The notes beneath the pieces are model-generated. The model saw only the letters and a list, made by a program, of their open reading frames with translations. It had not been told where the DNA came from and ran no database searches. A DNA stretch of 64,000 nucleotides from JAAYEL01 sp964345835. Its GTDB lineage: Bacteria; Bacillota; Clostridia; Tissierellales; Peptoniphilaceae. The stretch spans positions 1-64,000 of the forward strand of contig CAYFSL010000003.1 of NCBI GenBank assembly GCA_964345835.1, written 5' to 3'. Numbering within the stretch: the first letter of the stretch is position 1; every line of letters begins with the position of its first letter. A program made the translations under genes and the position numbers. Positions 60,832 through 64,000 of this stretch are shown piece by piece.

Positions 60832-61525
60832 CTTTAATCTCCTCTTTTTTCATTTTCCTATGTTTTATTTTGTTGCTGATAAATCTATCAACTACAACTA
60901 GTAGTGAATATACCCCTATTATCGCCATTGTACCAACAAAAATTTTCACGGCCATCATTTGGAAGAAACTTAAAGGCATCATCTGGATCATAAGATCTGT
61001 TTCGGGGTTTAAAATCCATAGGTCATTATTAAAGAAAATTTCGTGAAATTTCGTAAAATACTTGTCAAAATCCATCGATATTACAAGGACCATAATTAGA
61101 AAGAAAGCTAGGATAATAAGGATGCAAATAAGTGATTTTAAGAGTAGGTCATGTCTAATCTTCTTAGCTATGCTAACAAAGACACTTAGGACAACTACCG
61201 CAATTGAAAAACCCATTATGGTGTTAGAAAGCTCATATAGCTTGTATACATCCTTCATGTGGGCTATCTCCCTGCTATTGAAGTCCTTTTCTAGAAAGTC
61301 CTCGTCGGGATAGGATAGGAATAAGGATATATTCTGGTTAATCACCTCCAGCTCACTTAAGCTCTTTCCAGTAACCTTATCTAGAGAATGTTCCCTTTGA
61401 AAATTACTATAGTTTTTTAGATTATGACTGGTCCTATCTATGGAAATTGTTAATGCACCCATTATAACCGCTAGGGCAAGAACGAAAGCCCACAAATTTA
61501 AGGCCTTATTTCTAAAGCTATTCAT
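60821..61525 (-). CDS. Integral membrane protein, TIGR01906-like
   Basis: A 234-residue membrane protein. Four hydrophobic helices are visible (about 7-28, an internal pair ISIAVVVLSVFVSIA and ICILIILAFFLIMVLVIS, and FVGTMAIIGVYSLLVVV near the C-terminus), with an extracytoplasmic loop after the first. The layout, including YPDEDFLEKDFNSREIAHMKDV and FFNNDLWILNPETDLMIQMM, matches the TIGR01906 family of unknown function. Start ATG 61525 (MNSFRNKALN) overlaps yebC by 8 bp; further upstream starts lie inside yebC. Confidence 0.8.
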   Translation of the reverse strand: MNSFRNKALNLWAFVLALAVIMGALTISIDRTSHNLKNYSNFQREHSLDKVTGKSLSELEVINQNISLFLSYPDEDFLEKDFNSREIAHMKDVYKLYELSNTIMGFSIAVVVLSVFVSIAKKIRHDLLLKSLICILIILAFFLIMVLVISMDFDKYFTKFHEIFFNNDLWILNPETDLMIQMMPLSFFQMMAVKIFVGTMAIIGVYSLLVVVDRFISNKIKHRKMKKEEIKDAI

Positions 61526-62246
61526 CGGCTTCGTCCCAATTATGGTATACATTTTGGACATCATCGTTTTCTTCCAGCATATCTATAAGCTTTTCCATCT
61601 TATTAGCAGCTTCTTTATCTATTTCTTGATAATTTGTTGGAATATACATTATGTCACTATCTACAAACTCGTAGTCTTTTTCCTGTAAGAATTCTTTAAC
61701 GGTGTTGAAATCTTCAATACTGGTATAAATTTCTATGAAGCCATCTTCGCTTTTTGCATCTGTTATATCAGTCTCCATAGCATCCATGATAACAGTATCG
61801 GAGTCATACTTGGACTCGTCGATTATTATCACCCCAAGGTGGTCAAACATAAAAGAAACTGACCCTGTAGTTCCAAGATTACCCCCAAATTTATCGAAAG
61901 CATGCCTAATGTCTGGGGCTGTCCTATTTCTATTATCTGTAAGACATTCGACAATCACAGCGATTCCAGATGGTCCATACCCCTCATATGTAACTTGCTC
62001 AAAGTTGTCCCCTTCATTGGAGCTAGCTCCTTTTTTGATTGCCCTCATTATGTTGTCATTAGGCATATTTATCGCCTTAGCCTTTTCTATTGCAGTCTTA
62101 AGGCTAGCATTATAATCCGGGTTGTCGCCACCAGTTTTGGCCGCTACCATTAGGGCCCTTCCCAGCTTGGTAAATTCCTTAGCCCTCTTTGAATCTTCCT
62201 TGCCTTTTTTATTTTTTATCTTACTCCATTTATTATGTCCTGCCAT
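61518..62246 (-). CDS. YebC/PmpR-family (TACO1) protein
   Basis: A 242-residue YebC-family protein, beginning MAGHNKWSKIKNKKGKEDSK with the expected GGDNPDYNASLKTAIEKAK, MPNDNIMRAIKKG and TYEGYGPSGIAVIVE. The family was first described as transcriptional regulators; mitochondrial TACO1 and some bacterial members instead help ribosomes translate difficult stretches such as polyproline. Start ATG 62246 is preceded by GGAGGAT. It follows the YigZ gene by 1 bp. Confidence 0.93.
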   Translation of the reverse strand: MAGHNKWSKIKNKKGKEDSKRAKEFTKLGRALMVAAKTGGDNPDYNASLKTAIEKAKAINMPNDNIMRAIKKGASSNEGDNFEQVTYEGYGPSGIAVIVECLTDNRNRTAPDIRHAFDKFGGNLGTTGSVSFMFDHLGVIIIDESKYDSDTVIMDAMETDITDAKSEDGFIEIYTSIEDFNTVKEFLQEKDYEFVDSDIMYIPTNYQEIDKEAANKMEKLIDMLEENDDVQNVYHNWDEADE

Positions 62247-62247
62247 T

Positions 62248-62904
62248 TTATCCTCCAATAATCTTTCCATTTTTTTCGGCTAGCAATAATTCTTCTTCCA
62301 CCACTAAACTACATGTCGCATTTGTCATTTCTGTAATCTCATTTTCAAAAGCTACATATCTATCCCTAGCTATATATAAACTCATACTAACCTTATCGGT
62401 ATAGTCAGTAGCTATCAGGTGAAAGGCCTTAGTCTGTATATAATTTTCAACTTTACCCAATAAAGTATAATCTATTTCTAGGGAAATCCTCAAGTAGTTT
62501 TTCATATAAACTGTTAAAGCCTTCTCTATGCCTAGGCTTGCAGCTTTTGAATAGGCTCTAATGAGCCCTGATGCTCCTAGCTTTATACCCCCGAAATACC
62601 TAGTAACAACTAGGCATACATTGGTAAGCTCCTCTTTGTTAAGGACCTCAAGCATCGGAATTCCAGCCGTCCCTTGGGGTTCTCCATCATCACTATACCT
62701 GAGAGTCATCCTATTCTCCCCTATAGCATAGGCATGACAATTGTGGGTAGCTGACCTATGTTCTTTTTTTATGTCCTCGATAAAGGCTAGGGCCTCTTCT
62801 TCTGTCTGACAAGCCTTTATATGGGATATGAAGGTCGACTTCCTTATCTCAAGCTCCTGGCTTGTCTGCCCTAAAATAGTCCTAAATTCTTTCTTCTCAG
62901 TCAT
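62248..62904 (-). CDS. YigZ/IMPACT family protein
   Basis: A 218-residue UPF0029/IMPACT protein. The N-terminal domain has KSTFISHIKACQTEEEALAF, HNCHAYAIGE, RYSDDGEPQGTAGIPML and VVTRYFGGIKLGASGLIRAY, all family hallmarks; a ferredoxin-like C-terminal domain follows (DYTLLGKVENYIQTKA). Relatives bind RNA or ribosomes, but the bacterial role is not settled. It overlaps hflX by 4 bp. Confidence 0.92.
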   Translation of the reverse strand: MTEKKEFRTILGQTSQELEIRKSTFISHIKACQTEEEALAFIEDIKKEHRSATHNCHAYAIGENRMTLRYSDDGEPQGTAGIPMLEVLNKEELTNVCLVVTRYFGGIKLGASGLIRAYSKAASLGIEKALTVYMKNYLRISLEIDYTLLGKVENYIQTKAFHLIATDYTDKVSMSLYIARDRYVAFENEITEMTNATCSLVVEEELLLAEKNGKIIGG

Positions 62905-64000
62905 ATTAAATATTTCCTGTATTTTTCTACCTGCTTCTCTTTTATATAAATCTTACCCTCTAGCCCAAAATCTGTATACTCCATATCGACAAGCTTTAAG
63001 CCCTCTTTTAAGAAGCTATCTAATATATCATAGCCTACTCTTATGCTATAGTAATTAAAGTCTGAAAAAAGCATTTCTTCAATTTTTTTAGCTAAAATAC
63101 TTATATCGTCGTTCTTAGCACTCATGTAGATGAGTTCATCTCCATAGGAGAAGTATTTAAAGTCTGGGTTGAGATCAATCTTATTAAAACAATAAAGGAT
63201 TTTTTTATCTCCTATATCCATGTCTTTTAAGACCTGCCTAGTAGCATCAATTTGACCTTCTAAGTCTTGGTTGTTAGCATCAACGACTATAATCAGTAGG
63301 TCAGATATTTCAATTTCCTCCAAACTCCCCTTAAAAGACTCTATGAGTTTTGTTGGTAGGTCGGAAACAAAGCCAACTGTGTCCGTAACTATAATTTCCT
63401 TATCATTTCCCAATTTAATCTTTCTAGCTGAGACATCCAGGGTAGCAAATAAGAGGTCGTCAGAATAGACTTTTTTATCCATGTCAGAGTACTTGTTTGT
63501 AAGGGCATTTAAAATGGTTGATTTACCAACGTTTGAATACCCTATTAATGATACGATTGGAAGAGCCGAAGACCTTCTTCTATTACTCTTTATCAGCCTT
63601 TTTTCCTTGGCATCCTTCAATTGATGTCTTATTCTCGATATCTCCTTTTGAATGGTCCTCCTATCGGTTTCAAGTTTTTGCTCACCTGGACCCCTTGTTC
63701 CAATTCCAGCACCCTCTCTTGATAGGTAATTCCTAAAGCCCATCAATCTTGGTAGCCTATACTCTAACTGAGCTAAGCTTACTTGGAGCTTGGCTTCCCT
63801 GGTCTTAGCCCTCCTGGCAAATATATCCAAGATTAAACCCGTCCTGTCAACTATTTTACAGTCTATTATATCTTCGAGGTTTTTCATTTGTGATCCTGTT
63901 AGCTCGTTGTTAAATATAACAGCATCAAATTCTAGGGATTCTCTCATATCCCTTATCTCCTTGGCCTTGCCTGATCCTATGTAAGTAGAAGGGTTTATAG
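62901..64000 (-). CDS. hflX: GTPase HflX, N-terminus outside the window
   Basis: HflX splits stalled 70S ribosomes under stress using GTP. At least 366 codons are present, continuing past the right edge; the frame is open to 64000 and reads NPSTYIGSGKAKEIRD, the conserved N-terminal region. Further on are REGAGIGTRGPGEQKLETDR, the P-loop LIGYSNVGKSTILNAL, DTVGFVSDLPTKLIESFKGS and CFNKIDL. A Met at 63947 is internal, not the start. It overlaps the YigZ gene by 4 bp. Confidence 0.95.
   Translation of the reverse strand, partial: INPSTYIGSGKAKEIRDMRESLEFDAVIFNNELTGSQMKNLEDIIDCKIVDRTGLILDIFARRAKTREAKLQVSLAQLEYRLPRLMGFRNYLSREGAGIGTRGPGEQKLETDRRTIQKEISRIRHQLKDAKEKRLIKSNRRRSSALPIVSLIGYSNVGKSTILNALTNKYSDMDKKVYSDDLLFATLDVSARKIKLGNDKEIIVTDTVGFVSDLPTKLIESFKGSLEEIEISDLLIIVVDANNQDLEGQIDATRQVLKDMDIGDKKILYCFNKIDLNPDFKYFSYGDELIYMSAKNDDISILAKKIEEMLFSDFNYYSIRVGYDILDSFLKEGLKLVDMEYTDFGLEGKIYIKEKQVEKYRKYLI

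Noticed and set aside
62901..63947. HflX starting at the ATG at 63947
   Set aside because: The frame stays open to the window edge and encodes the conserved NPSTYIGSGKA segment, so the gene continues outside the window.

Overview
The window comes from a low-GC Gram-positive anaerobe. Gene order and protein style fit the Tissierellia, family Peptoniphilaceae (Anaerococcus-like). This placement is an inference from synteny and composition, not from a search. The 100-N run at 12925-13024 shows a draft scaffold. Nearly all of the window is core chromosome, and most genes read leftward (minus strand).

Layout. 1-846: the start of a lipoprotein gene and a GNAT acetyltransferase. 943-4855: a translation and protein-export operon with its own promoter (ylxM-ffh-rpsP-khpA-rimM-trmD-rplS), ended by a 14-bp-stem terminator. 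4863-12628: ftsY-smc-radical SAM-rnc-acpP-plsX, many junctions overlapping by a few bases. 12802-14933: a secreted surface protein (NlpC/P60-like domain, three SpaA-like domains, 9-residue repeats) inserted as an independent unit between plsX and rpmF. 15047-23493: rpmF, ackA, tmcAL (plus strand), a coiled-coil protein, coaD, rsmD, recG, a DAK2/FakA-like protein and an Asp23-family protein. This last gene is divergent from rpmB (plus), and the two appear to share a palindromic -35 hexamer. 23896-28503: a four-gene operon of a RluA-type pseudouridine synthase, an OmpR-type regulator, a histidine kinase and a propeller-like lipoprotein, resembling the actinobacterial MtrA-MtrB-LpqB arrangement. 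28621-42671: a long leftward run comprising a Rrf2 regulator, alaS, ireB, ruvX, a small DUF1292 protein, RNase J, trmR, trhP, a YitT protein, cvfB, a parvulin, pepD, a second DUF1292 protein, a radical SAM protein and two proteins of unknown function. 42869-43762: a second YitT protein on the plus strand. 43920-48783: Nudix, leuS behind a leucine T-box, a small membrane protein and asnS. 48773-59596: rarA, nrdR, ftsZ and a shortened division and cell wall cluster (mraZ-rsmH-ftsL-ftsI-mraY-murD-ftsW) preceded by a clear four-box MraZ operator. 60049-64000: lgt, a TIGR01906-like membrane protein, yebC, a YigZ protein and a truncated hflX.

How the genes work together. The window carries SRP-dependent membrane targeting (ffh, ftsY, ylxM), ribosome and tRNA maturation (rimM, trmD, rsmD, rsmH, tmcAL, trmR/trhP, RNase J, rnc), three aminoacyl-tRNA synthetases, phospholipid initiation (plsX, acpP, a possible fatty acid kinase), acetate-forming energy metabolism (ackA), chromosome organisation and repair (smc, recG, rarA), and septal wall synthesis (ftsZ, ftsW, ftsI, mraY, murD).

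No tRNA, rRNA, insertion sequence, prophage or CRISPR array was seen. The least ordinary items are the secreted repeat protein with no visible wall anchor, the regulator-kinase-lipoprotein unit, the rpmB/asp23 divergent promoter and the MraZ operator.
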